Assembly (NCBI GenBank): GCA_964522665.1
Contig: CAZFVY010000009.1
Location: 32,719-96,718, forward strand
Origin: CAZFVY01 sp964522665
GTDB taxonomy: Bacteria > Verrucomicrobiota > Verrucomicrobiia > Limisphaerales > CAZFVY01
DNA: 64,000 nt
Direction: 5' to 3'
The translations under genes were made by a program, and so were the position numbers. Every line of letters begins with the position of its first letter. Position 1 is the first letter of the stretch. The notes beneath the pieces are model-generated. The model worked only from the letters and a program-made list of their open reading frames with translations. It searched no databases and had not been told where the DNA came from. Positions 1 to 9,034 of the stretch are shown one piece after another.

Positions 1-1347
1 TGGCATCACAACATTCTAATCTTCACGTGGAACGCCTCCCTGATTGTTTTCTTTCTGCCCGGGGAGCCAGCGCTCGGGACCGTCTTCGCCGGCGTCAGTC
101 TCTTCCTCTCGGTAATAAACCGGACGATGCGCAAAGGCGCGAGCTTTATCAGCGTGCCTTCAGTCGCGGCGCCGCTGATCTTTTTGGGCATCCTAGTCGC
201 TCTCACGGCGTACGCGACCGGGGGCATCGGCGGCCGAGCGTTCGGAAGCGATACGTGGGGAGCCAAGCGGTACCTCGGCGTCTTTGGCGCCATTATCGGC
301 TACTTTGCCATGACGGCGCAGGCCATTCCGGTGAATCGCGGACGATTGGCGGTCGCGCTCTACTTTTTTTCGGGTGCGACCATGATCGTGAGCGACTTGG
401 CATTCGCCGCCGGACCGGCCTTCTACTTTCTGTTCATTGTCTTTCCGACTGATTACGCGGTTTCACAGGCGCTTAGCCAAGGTGAACTGAACCGTCTGGC
501 CGGCTTATCGTTCGGCTCCCTCGCCATCACCTATGCCCTGCTGGCGGTCTATGGTATTCGCGGGATATTGAATTCACGAAAACTCTGGCGGCCGGTGCTT
601 TTCATCGCCCTCGTCGCTGCGGCCTTGTTTGGCGGCTTTCGGTCCTCGGTGATTCTATTAGCCCTCATTTTTGTCGTTTTGTTCTACTTCGAGCGCCTTT
701 TTCGGACGATCCTTTTTCCCGCGCTGCTGCTGAGTGGCCTGCTGGTGGGCGTGTTCGTCGTCGCCTTTGTCGATCGCATGCCGCTATCGGTGCAGCGGAG
801 CTTGAGTTTTCTCCCGCTCAATGTCGGTCAACAGGCGCGGCAGGACGCGGTCGGAACGCTCGATTGGCGGTTTCAAATGTGGAAGACGTTGCTGCCGGAC
901 GTGCCGAAGTATATCCTGCTTGGAAAAGGTTACGCCTTCAGCGGGACGGACTTTACGTTGACCACCGAGGCCGTCCGCCGCGGCTACTACTCGGCCTACG
1001 AAGACACGCTGATTAGTGGCAATTACCACCAGGGGATTCTTACGATCATCATCCCGTTCGGGATTTTTGGATTGATCGGGTTCGCGTGGTTCAGCTGGAA
1101 TTCCCTCAAGGTGCTACGGGCGAACTACTATCATGGCCCGCCAGAACTGGAGTTGGTAAATCGCTTTCTGCTGGCCTTTTTCGTCGCCAAACTTTTCTTT
1201 TACGTCGTTTTCTACGGTCAGTTCGACCTCGACTTGATGTCGTTCACCGGGGTGGTTGGGTTAAGCGTTTCCCTCAATGGCGGCGTGCGGTCATCAGCTC
1301 AAATTGAGTCGGAAAGCGCCCCCCGCGAAGATCTCGTCCTCGCCTAA
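1..1347 (+). CDS. O-antigen ligase/polymerase-like membrane protein (5' end outside window)
   Basis: The frame is open from the first base, so the gene starts upstream of the window; 448 residues are visible. The product is almost entirely hydrophobic helices. It has a Wzy_C-like signature (GFRSSVILLAL), then an arginine-tryptophan segment (DWRFQMWKTLLPDVP) leading into a LLGKGY turn, and NYHQGIL followed by GIFGLIGF, the order seen in O-antigen ligases and polysaccharide polymerases. Such proteins polymerise or ligate undecaprenyl-linked glycans on the periplasmic face of the inner membrane. It heads a co-directional polysaccharide cluster and lies 33 bases before a glycosyltransferase. An ATG at 127 is internal: hydrophobic coding sequence continues upstream of it. 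Polymerase versus ligase cannot be decided. Confidence 0.8.
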   Translation, partial: WHHNILIFTWNASLIVFFLPGEPALGTVFAGVSLFLSVINRTMRKGASFISVPSVAAPLIFLGILVALTAYATGGIGGRAFGSDTWGAKRYLGVFGAIIGYFAMTAQAIPVNRGRLAVALYFFSGATMIVSDLAFAAGPAFYFLFIVFPTDYAVSQALSQGELNRLAGLSFGSLAITYALLAVYGIRGILNSRKLWRPVLFIALVAAALFGGFRSSVILLALIFVVLFYFERLFRTILFPALLLSGLLVGVFVVAFVDRMPLSVQRSLSFLPLNVGQQARQDAVGTLDWRFQMWKTLLPDVPKYILLGKGYAFSGTDFTLTTEAVRRGYYSAYEDTLISGNYHQGILTIIIPFGIFGLIGFAWFSWNSLKVLRANYYHGPPELELVNRFLLAFFVAKLFFYVVFYGQFDLDLMSFTGVVGLSVSLNGGVRSSAQIESESAPREDLVLA

Positions 1348-1380
1348 AGCGCCCTGATTACCGCGCCAGTCGTAGCCGGA

Positions 1381-2451
1381 ATGCGAGTCGCCGTCGAAAC
1401 GAACGCGCTCTTTGTGACCCAGGCGGGAGTGGCGCGCTACGTGCGCGGCTTGCTAGGCGGCCTTTCGCGGATCAGCCACCCGGACATCGACCTCTTCGAG
1501 TTCGCCTGGAAGGTCGAGAATTTTGGCTATCAACAACCGCTTCGCGCGATCCGAACCGCGTACCGCGAATTGATCTGGGCCAGATTTCTCTCCCCGAGGC
1601 TCCTATTGAAACAGGGGGCCGATTTGCTGCACTCCACTACGGGCTATATGGCGCGCCACCCACGATCGATCCCCAACGTGGTGACGCTCCACGACTTGGC
1701 GTTTATCCGTCACCCGGAGCGGTTTCGCCGTTGGCAGAAGTGGTCCGGCCAACAAAACCTGCTTCCCATTCGCTCGGCTGATCGCGTGATCTGTATCAGC
1801 CAATTTACCGCCGACGAAGCGATGGAATTGCTCGCTTTGCCCGCCAGCAAGATAACGGTCGTGTACAACGGGTGCGATTTTCAGCCGACCGAAGGCGCGG
1901 TTCCCGAAAGCGCGCCTGATTTTGCGGTACCGGACGAGTTTTTCCTTTTCGTTGGCTCGCTTGAGCCGGGCAAGAATCTGGCGCTGGCACGCGCCGCCTA
2001 TCTTGCCGCGGAGGCCGAGGGACGCCGCCTGCCGCCCTTGCTGATCGTGGGCGCACGTTGGCCGGGGGTGAAACATGAAGGAGAGCCGGTGAGCGAATGG
2101 CGCTACCTCGGCCGCCAACCTGATTCAGCGCTGGTTTACCTGTACAAGCGCGCGCTTGGACTGGTCTTTCCGAGCAAATATGAAGGCTTTGGTCTCCCGG
2201 TCGCGGAAGCGATGGCGGTCGGATGCCCAGTCATCTGCTCACCCGTGGCCAGCCTGCCGGAGGTTTGCGGCGACGCCGCGCTGCTGACCGAGATGAATCC
2301 GGCCGCCTACCTCGCGGCGATGCGCCGGCTGATCTCCGACCCTGGATTGAGGGATGAGTTGATCGGTAAAGGCAAAGCGCGGGCGGGCCGATTCTCGTGG
2401 AGCCGTTGCGCCGGAGAGACAGCCCAAGTCTATCGGGACGTCTTAAGCTGA
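1381..2451 (+). CDS. GT4 family glycosyltransferase
   Basis: A 356-residue retaining glycosyltransferase of the GT-B fold. The N-terminal half carries DLLHSTTGY and VTLHDLAF, typical of the acceptor-binding Rossmann domain. GSLEPGKNL marks the start of the donor domain, and YEGFGLPVAEAMAVG around residues 266-280 is the E-x7-E nucleotide-sugar site of GT4 enzymes, followed by CPVICSPVASLPEV. It probably adds a sugar to a lipid-linked glycan at the cytosolic membrane face. It sits between the polymerase-like gene and a methyltransferase, with one base before the latter's start, which supports one transcript. Donor and acceptor are not predictable from sequence. Confidence 0.9.
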   Translation: MRVAVETNALFVTQAGVARYVRGLLGGLSRISHPDIDLFEFAWKVENFGYQQPLRAIRTAYRELIWARFLSPRLLLKQGADLLHSTTGYMARHPRSIPNVVTLHDLAFIRHPERFRRWQKWSGQQNLLPIRSADRVICISQFTADEAMELLALPASKITVVYNGCDFQPTEGAVPESAPDFAVPDEFFLFVGSLEPGKNLALARAAYLAAEAEGRRLPPLLIVGARWPGVKHEGEPVSEWRYLGRQPDSALVYLYKRALGLVFPSKYEGFGLPVAEAMAVGCPVICSPVASLPEVCGDAALLTEMNPAAYLAAMRRLISDPGLRDELIGKGKARAGRFSWSRCAGETAQVYRDVLS

Positions 2452-2452
2452 C

Positions 2453-3214
2453 ATGCCAAGCCAGAATCTTTTTTTTACGGTTTACCGCGGGAATCAGGGG
2501 GCGCTCCGACATTCGGCGTATATGCGCATGTCAAAGGTGCTGCTCATTCAGCACGTCCTGCGGCGATTCGCGATCGAGTTGGCGGACAAACGAATTTTCG
2601 ACTACGGCTTTGGCGCCGGGACGTTCTTCCGTTATTGCCCGAAATCGAGCCAGTTGTTCGGCGTCGAACTTGATCCCGTGTGCGTGGCGGAGGTCTCCGC
2701 CATGTTGGCCGCCCAAGGATTCACCCACGTTGATCTGCAGCCGCTGCCACTGGACACCTGGCAGAATCATCCCCTGCTCCAACAATCCTACGATTTGGTG
2801 ATTTGCAGCCACGTCTTGGAACACCTGCCGGACCCCGCGGGCTTTTTGCGCCGCATCCAAGCTTGCCTCTTGCCCGGCGGTCAGTTCGTTGGATTGGTGC
2901 CGATCAACGAACGCCGGCAGGACTCGCACCATGTTCAGATTGTTGACCAACCGGCGGTTCAATCGTGGCTAAACGGAACCGTCCTTCGGTTGCAGGGCTG
3001 GGTGGAATCTGACCCCGCGCTCTACTGGGTCCAGCCGCTCTTCACATACGAATCGGGCTGGCGCCACCGGACCGCCCAAGCTCTGAGCATGGCGATCGGG
3101 CCGGTGGCGAAGGCGCTGGGACCGGAACGCTGGTTTGCGTTGGGCAAGGCTTTGGGCATATTGACTCGATCAAAACCAACCCAGGCCGCGCTCGTTTTGC
3201 AACGAGTGGATTAG
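2453..3214 (+). CDS. class I SAM-dependent methyltransferase
   Basis: A 253-residue Rossmann methyltransferase. FDYGFGAGTFFRYCP is motif I (glycine-rich SAM loop) near residue 48, VELDP carries the acidic residue binding the ribose, and VICSHVLEHLPDPAGFL is the post-motif loop typical of the Methyltransf_11/23 group. The start lies one base after the stop of the preceding GT4 gene and the end is seven bases before the DUF362 gene, so it is an integral member of the polysaccharide operon. A role in methylating a sugar or a lipid-linked intermediate is an inference from context only. Confidence 0.87.
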   Translation: MPSQNLFFTVYRGNQGALRHSAYMRMSKVLLIQHVLRRFAIELADKRIFDYGFGAGTFFRYCPKSSQLFGVELDPVCVAEVSAMLAAQGFTHVDLQPLPLDTWQNHPLLQQSYDLVICSHVLEHLPDPAGFLRRIQACLLPGGQFVGLVPINERRQDSHHVQIVDQPAVQSWLNGTVLRLQGWVESDPALYWVQPLFTYESGWRHRTAQALSMAIGPVAKALGPERWFALGKALGILTRSKPTQAALVLQRVD

Positions 3215-3221
3215 GCCAGCC

Positions 3222-4562
3222 ATGAACCGCCTTGAAATTATTCACGATCCGGCGAACGCCCTGGCGGCCATCGTGGACCGCCACCTGCCGGACGGGGCGT
3301 TCAAGCGAATCGTGATCAAGCCCAATTGGGTCAAGCATCAGGAAGACGAACGGTTTCCCATCGCGGCCTTGGTCACCAGCAGCGCCCTCATCGACGCCAC
3401 GGTTGCCGGCTGCCTGCGCAAATACCCGGCCGCCGAATCGATCATTGTGGGCGATGTGCCGCTGCAATCGTGTGACTGGGAACTGCTGGTCCGGCAGGCC
3501 GGGATCGACCGCCTCATCGAAAAGTACCGCGGGCAGACTTCCCCTCGCGTGCAATTCCTCGACCTGCGCCGCGAGCGCTGGCGGCCGCAAGATGGTTACC
3601 TGGAATTGTCGGATAAAGCCCCGGGCGACCCGGCCGGGTACGTCGAGGTAATCCTGGACCGGCAAAGCCTCCTGGACCCGGTGAGCGGTCAAGCACACCT
3701 TTTTCGCGTCTCGGACTACGACCCTGCCGAAACGGTCAGCGTCCATTCCGGCCAGCAGCACCGCTATCTAATCGCCCGGTCGGTCCTGGAGTCTGACCTG
3801 TTCATCAACCTGCCCAAGATGAAAACGCACCAGAAGGCGGGCTTGACCGGCGCGCTGAAGAATCTGGTGGGCATCAACGGCGCAAAGGCTTATCTGGTCC
3901 ACCACCGGAAAGGACTTCCCAGCCAAGGTGGCGACGAATTTCCCGAGTCGGTGGACCGACTGTTCTACTACCAAGCCCGGTTCCGTGAATTCTTTCAAAA
4001 GCGATCCCGTTTCCTCTTCCGATTCTTCCGTCTCATTTGGCGCGCCATCAAGCGTCTCCGCGGCATTCAAACGGTCGGCACGCCCGATCGGCTGCAAGGG
4101 AAGTTTTATCTCGGCTCCGGCTCGTGGCACGGCAACGACTCGATCTGGCGGATGGTGTATGACCTCAATCGAATCATCCTCTTCGCGTCGGCCGCCGGCG
4201 GAGCGCTGCAAAAGGCGCCCCAACGCCGTTACGTCGCGATCCTGGACGGCCTGATCGCCGCGGAAGGCAATGGACCGCTGCAACCGATCCCCGTGGCGGC
4301 GAACGTCGTCGCCGCGTCGGACAATCCCTTCCTGATCGATTTGGCGATGGCCAAACTGATGGGCTTTGACTATCGAAAGATTCGCCAGCTTGCGCAGCTC
4401 AAGTTGTTTCCCGACGCGACTTGGGGGGGAATCGACCCGGAGGATTTTGAGGTGACGATCGACGGCGTCGCGTCGCATGGGGGCCTGCGCGACATTTCTC
4501 CGATCAAGCGTTTTCTCGCGCCTCCGGGCTGGGCCGGGCAGATCGAATTGGAGGGGCCGTGA
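3222..4562 (+). CDS. DUF362 domain protein
   Basis: 446 residues. IKPNWVKH near residue 28, FINLPKMKTHQKAGLTG near residue 194 and ALKNLVGINGAKAY are the hallmark blocks of DUF362 proteins; the late segment IAAEGNGPLQPIP is also typical. DUF362 proteins have no settled biochemical role; some carry ferredoxin domains, but no cysteine cluster is visible here. An arginine-rich stretch around residues 250-285 looks like an insertion compared with short family members. The stop codon overlaps the start region of the CapK-like gene (TGATG), suggesting translational coupling. Likely accessory to the polysaccharide pathway, function unknown. Confidence 0.85.
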   Translation: MNRLEIIHDPANALAAIVDRHLPDGAFKRIVIKPNWVKHQEDERFPIAALVTSSALIDATVAGCLRKYPAAESIIVGDVPLQSCDWELLVRQAGIDRLIEKYRGQTSPRVQFLDLRRERWRPQDGYLELSDKAPGDPAGYVEVILDRQSLLDPVSGQAHLFRVSDYDPAETVSVHSGQQHRYLIARSVLESDLFINLPKMKTHQKAGLTGALKNLVGINGAKAYLVHHRKGLPSQGGDEFPESVDRLFYYQARFREFFQKRSRFLFRFFRLIWRAIKRLRGIQTVGTPDRLQGKFYLGSGSWHGNDSIWRMVYDLNRIILFASAAGGALQKAPQRRYVAILDGLIAAEGNGPLQPIPVAANVVAASDNPFLIDLAMAKLMGFDYRKIRQLAQLKLFPDATWGGIDPEDFEVTIDGVASHGGLRDISPIKRFLAPPGWAGQIELEGP

Positions 4563-5938
4563 TGAACTGGCGTTCGAACGCATTCTTCGCCTTGCACCGC
4601 CTGATCGGGTCGCAGGCGCTGGAATACTATCAGGAATTCTTGCGTTTTCAGTCGGTCTCGGCGGCCAAACTACAGACGGTGACGACGGAACGATTGAACG
4701 CTCTGCTCCGGCACGCCGTGGCCAACGTTCCTTATTATCGCGAGCAGCCGCGCGCGCGCGGTAGTAATCTGACTGACTTTCCAATTCTGACCAAAGCCAT
4801 CGTGCGCGAGCGATTCACGGACCTCATGACGGATCCGTTACGCGCGGAGTACAAAACCGGAAAACCGCGCCGGCGATACTCTTGGGTCGAGGTGAAAACC
4901 GGCGGCTCGACCGGCGAACCGACTCGCGTCATTCACGATCGTGAGTTTCGCGACCGCGGACGCGCGAGCCGATTGTTTTCGCAGCAGCTCTGCGGTTTTC
5001 CGCTCGGCACACCCTATTTTATGCTGTGGGGATCGATGCGGGAGATCACCGCGGCGCGCGATTCCTGGACGAAGCGAGTCATGAACCTGCTGCTCAACGT
5101 CCGAACGCTTAACGCATTTCAAATGACTGATGCCAAGATGACGGATTACCTGCGCCTCATCAACGAATCGCCCGCGGAGCACATGATGGCTTACGTGGAC
5201 GCGTGCGACCAATTGGCCCAGTTCGTCCTGGATGGTTCACGGCGCGCCAAGCCGCTACGCTCCGTCATGGCCTGCGCCGGGACCGTCACGGACGCGGCGC
5301 GGGAACGGATCGAGCAAGCGTTCTCCACCCGCGTGCGCAACAAATACGGCAGCCGCGATTGCACCGACATGGCCTGCGAATGCGCGGCGGGACGACTTCA
5401 TATTTACAGTCATCACGTCCGGTTGGAAGTCGTGGACGCGGACGGCCAACCGGCGCCGCCGGGGAATTCGGGCCGAATCCTGGTGACTCTCCTCGGGAAC
5501 CACAGCTTTCCCATGATCCGCTATGAGATCGGGGACCAAGGGCGCTTGGACTCGGGCGGTTGCGATTGCGGGCTGCCTTTCCCGACTCTGCAAGCCGTCG
5601 AAGGCCGTTCGCTTGAATTCATCCGCGACACCTCCGGTGGATTTGTGACACCGATCTACCTGCGGCACCTGATTGGGGTCGTCCACAACCCGGTGGGCCA
5701 TTTGCGCCGCTTCCAATTGACGCAGTCCGAGCCGCGTCGATACGAGTTGCTGCTCGAAGTCGGCGCGCAGAATTGGCCGGGATTTCATGACAAAACGTGG
5801 CCGCAAATCGAGCGCGACTTGCGGGCGGTCCTCGGCGCCGACGCGGTCATCGAAAGCCAGCGCGTCGAAAGCATCCCGGAGAGCGCCAGCGGAAAATTCA
5901 TTTACGTCCGCAATCTGGTAAACTCGGCCACTTCTTGA
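4562..5938 (+). CDS. CapK/PaaK-like AMP-dependent ligase
   Basis: 458 residues from the ATG at 4562; a GTG at 4559 in frame is the alternative. Both overlap the stop of the DUF362 gene. The adenylate-forming signature TGGSTGEPTRV lies near residue 120, NKYGSRDCTDMACEC follows, and ILVTLLGNHSFPMIRYEIGD is the hinge-preceding block of the phenylacetate-CoA ligase/CapK family. These proteins activate a carboxylate as an acyl-adenylate; CapK-type members lie in capsule and exopolysaccharide clusters, where the substrate is usually unknown. The SGKFIYVRN ending matches the C-terminal lid lysine region. Confidence is high for the family, low for the substrate. Confidence 0.87.
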   Translation: MNWRSNAFFALHRLIGSQALEYYQEFLRFQSVSAAKLQTVTTERLNALLRHAVANVPYYREQPRARGSNLTDFPILTKAIVRERFTDLMTDPLRAEYKTGKPRRRYSWVEVKTGGSTGEPTRVIHDREFRDRGRASRLFSQQLCGFPLGTPYFMLWGSMREITAARDSWTKRVMNLLLNVRTLNAFQMTDAKMTDYLRLINESPAEHMMAYVDACDQLAQFVLDGSRRAKPLRSVMACAGTVTDAARERIEQAFSTRVRNKYGSRDCTDMACECAAGRLHIYSHHVRLEVVDADGQPAPPGNSGRILVTLLGNHSFPMIRYEIGDQGRLDSGGCDCGLPFPTLQAVEGRSLEFIRDTSGGFVTPIYLRHLIGVVHNPVGHLRRFQLTQSEPRRYELLLEVGAQNWPGFHDKTWPQIERDLRAVLGADAVIESQRVESIPESASGKFIYVRNLVNSATS

Positions 5939-5944
5939 GGCAGC

Positions 5945-7129
5945 ATGAGCGATTCCCGCGGCAACCGCATTCTCTACGTCCACAACAGCGCGGACCTTTA
6001 TGGCGCCAGCCGCTCCCTTCTGCGCCTGGTCCCGCGGATGAAAAGCCGCGGCTGGAACGTGCAGGTCCTGGTGCCTGAGGACGGCCCCCTGAAGCAGCGC
6101 CTGGAATCGTTCGGCGTGAAGGTCGATATCGATCCTGCCCTCTCGATCATCACGCGGACAACGTTCAAATCCTGGCGCCTGCTCTTGCTTGTGGCCGGTT
6201 TCGTCCGGTCGGTCGCTCGTCTGCGCCGGCGAATTCGGGCGGAACGCATCGATCTGGTCCACACCAACAGCGGCGTGATTTTCTCCCCGGCCCTCGCGGC
6301 TCGTCTGGCCGGAGTCCCTCACGTCTGGCACGTGCGGGAATCGTTTGAGGAATTCCGGTCCCTGTGGAAGCCATACTCCAGCTACATGCTCGCCTGCTCG
6401 CGGCGGATCATCGCGGTCTCCGGACCGACGGCCGCGCAGTTCCCCGCCAGCCCCAAGGTCACCGTGGTCCACAATGGCGCGGACCTGGATGAATTCGCTC
6501 TGGATTCGGAAGCGGCGCGCGCCCGATTTCGCGGCGAACACGGACTGGGGAACCTGCCCGTGGTCGGTTGCATAGGCCGCATTAAATTTGTCCGCAAAGG
6601 CCAGGAGGTCTTGGTCGAAGCCGCGAAGCGGATTAAAGACTCCGGGTTCCAGGCCAAGTACCTGATCGTGGGATCGACCGCTCCAGGCTACGAAGATCAT
6701 CTCGTGCGCCTGCGGGAGCTGATCCAGCGCCTCGGACTCCAGGAAGACGTCATCCTGGCTGGTGAGCTGAGCGATGTCCGCGCCGCCTACGCGGCGATGG
6801 ATATCTTCGTCCTGCCCTCGGCTCAACCCGAGCCGTTCGGCGGCGTAGTGCTGGAAGCGATGGCCCTGAAATTGCCGGTGATCGCCACCGCCATCGGCGG
6901 ATCGATCGAACAGGTTGAGGACGGAGTTACCGGCTACTTGATCCCACCGGCGGATTCAGCGGCCATGGCGGATCGCGTCAAACGCCTGCTGGAAGACCCC
7001 GAGTTGCGGGTCCGCATGGGGCACGCGGGACGCGAACGACTGGCGCGGCGCTTTTCGATTGGTGAAATGCTCAATCGGATCGAAGGCGTGTATCGCGACG
7101 CCGGACTCTTGCCGGAAAGCGATCCTTAG
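5945..7129 (+). CDS. GT4 family glycosyltransferase
   Basis: 394 residues, GT-B fold. LYVHNSADLYGASRSLL at the N-terminus and LVHTNSGVIFSPALAARL are classic for GT4 enzymes of polysaccharide clusters. VVGCIGRIKFVRKGQEVLV opens the donor domain, and EPFGGVVLEAMALKLPVI near residue 295 is the E-x7-E nucleotide-sugar motif. It begins six bases after the CapK-like gene and is the last plus-strand gene of the cluster. The next gene converges on it across only 35 bases, and no clear terminator hairpin with a T-run is visible there. Confidence 0.9.
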   Translation: MSDSRGNRILYVHNSADLYGASRSLLRLVPRMKSRGWNVQVLVPEDGPLKQRLESFGVKVDIDPALSIITRTTFKSWRLLLLVAGFVRSVARLRRRIRAERIDLVHTNSGVIFSPALAARLAGVPHVWHVRESFEEFRSLWKPYSSYMLACSRRIIAVSGPTAAQFPASPKVTVVHNGADLDEFALDSEAARARFRGEHGLGNLPVVGCIGRIKFVRKGQEVLVEAAKRIKDSGFQAKYLIVGSTAPGYEDHLVRLRELIQRLGLQEDVILAGELSDVRAAYAAMDIFVLPSAQPEPFGGVVLEAMALKLPVIATAIGGSIEQVEDGVTGYLIPPADSAAMADRVKRLLEDPELRVRMGHAGRERLARRFSIGEMLNRIEGVYRDAGLLPESDP

Positions 7130-7164
7130 CGCTCCACGCGACTCGCGGGCGGCGCGGCGGGGCC

Positions 7165-8142
7165 TTAGGCTCGCGCGCTGATCTCGTCGTAGATCCAGCG
7201 GTACGTCTTTTCGAGGCCGACCCGCAGGCGAACGCACGGCTCCCAGCAAAGGTGTTTTCGGATCAGGGTATTATCGCTGTTGCGACCGTTCACCCCTTTC
7301 GGCGCGGCAAGATTGTACGAGCGCTTGAGCCGAATCCCCGCGATGCCCTCGATGATATCAACCAAGCCGTTGATCGTAACCAACTCGTTACTGCCCAAAT
7401 TGATCGGTTCCAAAATCTCACTGGCCAGAATCGCCTGAGTGCCCTTGAGGCAGTCATCGATATACATGAAACTGCGGGTCTGGTGTCCGTCACCCCAGAT
7501 TTCAATTTCATGGCGGCCGGACAGCTTGGCTTGAATCACCTTGCGGCAGATCGCCGCCGGAGCCTTTTCACGTCCACCGTCATAGGTGCCCAGCGGGCCG
7601 TAAACATTGTGATAGCGGGCCACCCGCGTCTGGAGTCCGAAGTCCTCGCGGAAATGGCGGCACATCCGCTCGCTGAAAAGCTTTTCCCAACCGTAACCGT
7701 CCTCCGGCATCGCGGGGTACGCGTCACTTTCCTTGAGGGCGACGACCTCGGGCGACGTTTGCTTGTCCGCCGCGTACACGCAGGCGGAAGAGGCGTAGAA
7801 ATAACGCCGCACGCCGTGCTTGCGGGCCGCCATGCAGAGGTGGGTATTAATCAGAACCGAGAGCATGCAGAGCGCCCGGTTGTTTTCGATAAAACCCATC
7901 CCCCCCATATCCGCCGCCAGGTTGTAAACCGTCTCCGCGCCGTCCAGGGCTTGTTCACACGCGGCTTTGTCTTGCAGATCCAGTTGCAGATTCTCGACGC
8001 CTTCGGAGCGCTGGTACCACTCGCCGGGCGGCTTCAAATCCACCGACCGGACGCGCGTGTACCCTTGTCGTAGCAATTCCGCCACCAGGTGCCCCCCGAT
8101 GAAGCCACCGCCGCCGCAAACCACAGTTAAGCCAGAGCTCAT
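7165..8142 (-). CDS. GDP-mannose 3,5-epimerase (GME-like, SDR family)
   Basis: 325 residues from the ATG at 8142; a TTG at 8157 would add five residues. An extended SDR with the NAD loop CGGGGFIGGH at residues 9-18 and catalytic YGWEK (Tyr150, Lys154). Long blocks match plant GDP-mannose 3,5-epimerase as I remember it: NLAADMGGMGFI, FYASSACVY, GGREKAPAAICRK, WGDGHQTRSFMYIDD and GVNGRNSDN. That enzyme converts GDP-D-mannose to GDP-L-galactose (and L-gulose). Bacterial forms are known, including one from the verrucomicrobium Methylacidiphilum. Its place beside the glycosyltransferases suggests it feeds an L-sugar into the polymer, which is an inference. Confidence 0.88.
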   Translation of the reverse strand: MSSGLTVVCGGGGFIGGHLVAELLRQGYTRVRSVDLKPPGEWYQRSEGVENLQLDLQDKAACEQALDGAETVYNLAADMGGMGFIENNRALCMLSVLINTHLCMAARKHGVRRYFYASSACVYAADKQTSPEVVALKESDAYPAMPEDGYGWEKLFSERMCRHFREDFGLQTRVARYHNVYGPLGTYDGGREKAPAAICRKVIQAKLSGRHEIEIWGDGHQTRSFMYIDDCLKGTQAILASEILEPINLGSNELVTINGLVDIIEGIAGIRLKRSYNLAAPKGVNGRNSDNTLIRKHLCWEPCVRLRVGLEKTYRWIYDEISARA

Positions 8143-8190
8143 ACGATCATGTTCCAAAGTTGAGCGGCGAAGCCTAGCCGGGCCGGGCGT

Positions 8191-8970
8191 TTATTCAAGG
8201 GCATATTTCTTGAGGCCGATGAGCTGGCACATGATCCGAAACACAAAGCGCGGATTATTCCGCAAGTAACGCCGCCACAGCCGGCGTGGCTCGCACCCGA
8301 GGCGGAACGCCCACTCCATGCCGCTCCGCTGCATCCAGCGGGGCGCCTGGCGCACGCGGCCCGCGTGAAAATCAAACGCCGCGCCGACGCCAAAGAACAA
8401 GGTGGCGTCGAGCTTTTGCCAGTATTGCGACATGAAGCGCTCCTGTTTCGGCGTGCTCAGGCCGACCCAAAAAATATCCGGCCGACGTTCCCTGACCAAT
8501 TCAATCAGTCCCGTCTCTTCCTGCGGATTCAGCGGGCGAAAAGGCGGCGTGTACGAGCCGACGATCTTCACGCCGGGGAATCTGGCTTCCAGCCGGCTTT
8601 GCAATTCCGGCGCCAAACCGTCGCCGCCACCATAAAGAAAATGGGTGTACGGGGTATCGCGGGTAAGCTCGAACACGCGCAGCATCAAATCGGGTCCGTA
8701 AACACGATCCATCTGACGATGGCCACCCCATTTGCCAACCCAGACCATCGGCATCCCGTCCGGCGTGTTCAAAAACGATCGATTCAGAATCTCCCGCAAT
8801 TTTGGATCCGCTTGCGCTTCCATCACGCCATGCACCCCGGTGACGCAAACGTAGCCCTTCGCTTTTTGTTCCAAAGCTCGCGCGATTGCCGTCTCCGCCA
8901 GATCGAGATTGATGGCGCTCAATCCGACGCCCAACACGTTTACTCGCTTGAAGTCATTGGCTGCCGACAT
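8191..8970 (-). CDS. WecG/TagA/CpsF family glycosyltransferase
   Basis: 259 residues. The conserved start VNVLGVGLSAINLDLAE, TPDGMPMVWVGKW, HFLYGGGDGLAPELQ, WVGLSTPKQERFM and GVGAAFDFHAGRVRQAP are the diagnostic blocks of GT26 enzymes, which transfer ManNAc(A)-type sugars to a polyprenyl-diphosphate-linked acceptor. It lies 48 bases upstream of the epimerase gene in the same direction, so the two probably form the minus-strand arm of the polysaccharide locus. The start codon directly abuts the T-tract of the erpA terminator and has no Shine-Dalgarno sequence. A GTG about ten codons in, just before the conserved LGVG motif, is a possible alternative start. Confidence 0.93.
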   Translation of the reverse strand: MSAANDFKRVNVLGVGLSAINLDLAETAIARALEQKAKGYVCVTGVHGVMEAQADPKLREILNRSFLNTPDGMPMVWVGKWGGHRQMDRVYGPDLMLRVFELTRDTPYTHFLYGGGDGLAPELQSRLEARFPGVKIVGSYTPPFRPLNPQEETGLIELVRERRPDIFWVGLSTPKQERFMSQYWQKLDATLFFGVGAAFDFHAGRVRQAPRWMQRSGMEWAFRLGCEPRRLWRRYLRNNPRFVFRIMCQLIGLKKYALE

Positions 8971-9003
8971 AAGAAAAAGCCGTTCCGCATCGCACGGAAC
9001 GGC
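8971..9003 (-). terminator. intrinsic terminator after erpA
   Basis: A perfect 9-bp stem (GCCGTTCCG / CGGAACGGC, 8979-9003) with a 7-base loop is followed on the minus strand by TTTTTC. It stands 32 bases after the erpA stop and ends exactly at the start codon of the WecG-like gene. Read on the plus strand the hairpin lacks a comparable T-run, so it acts on the minus strand. Confidence 0.85.
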
Positions 9004-9034
9004 GTTTATCAGCCTGGATTAACTTTCGTCGGTC

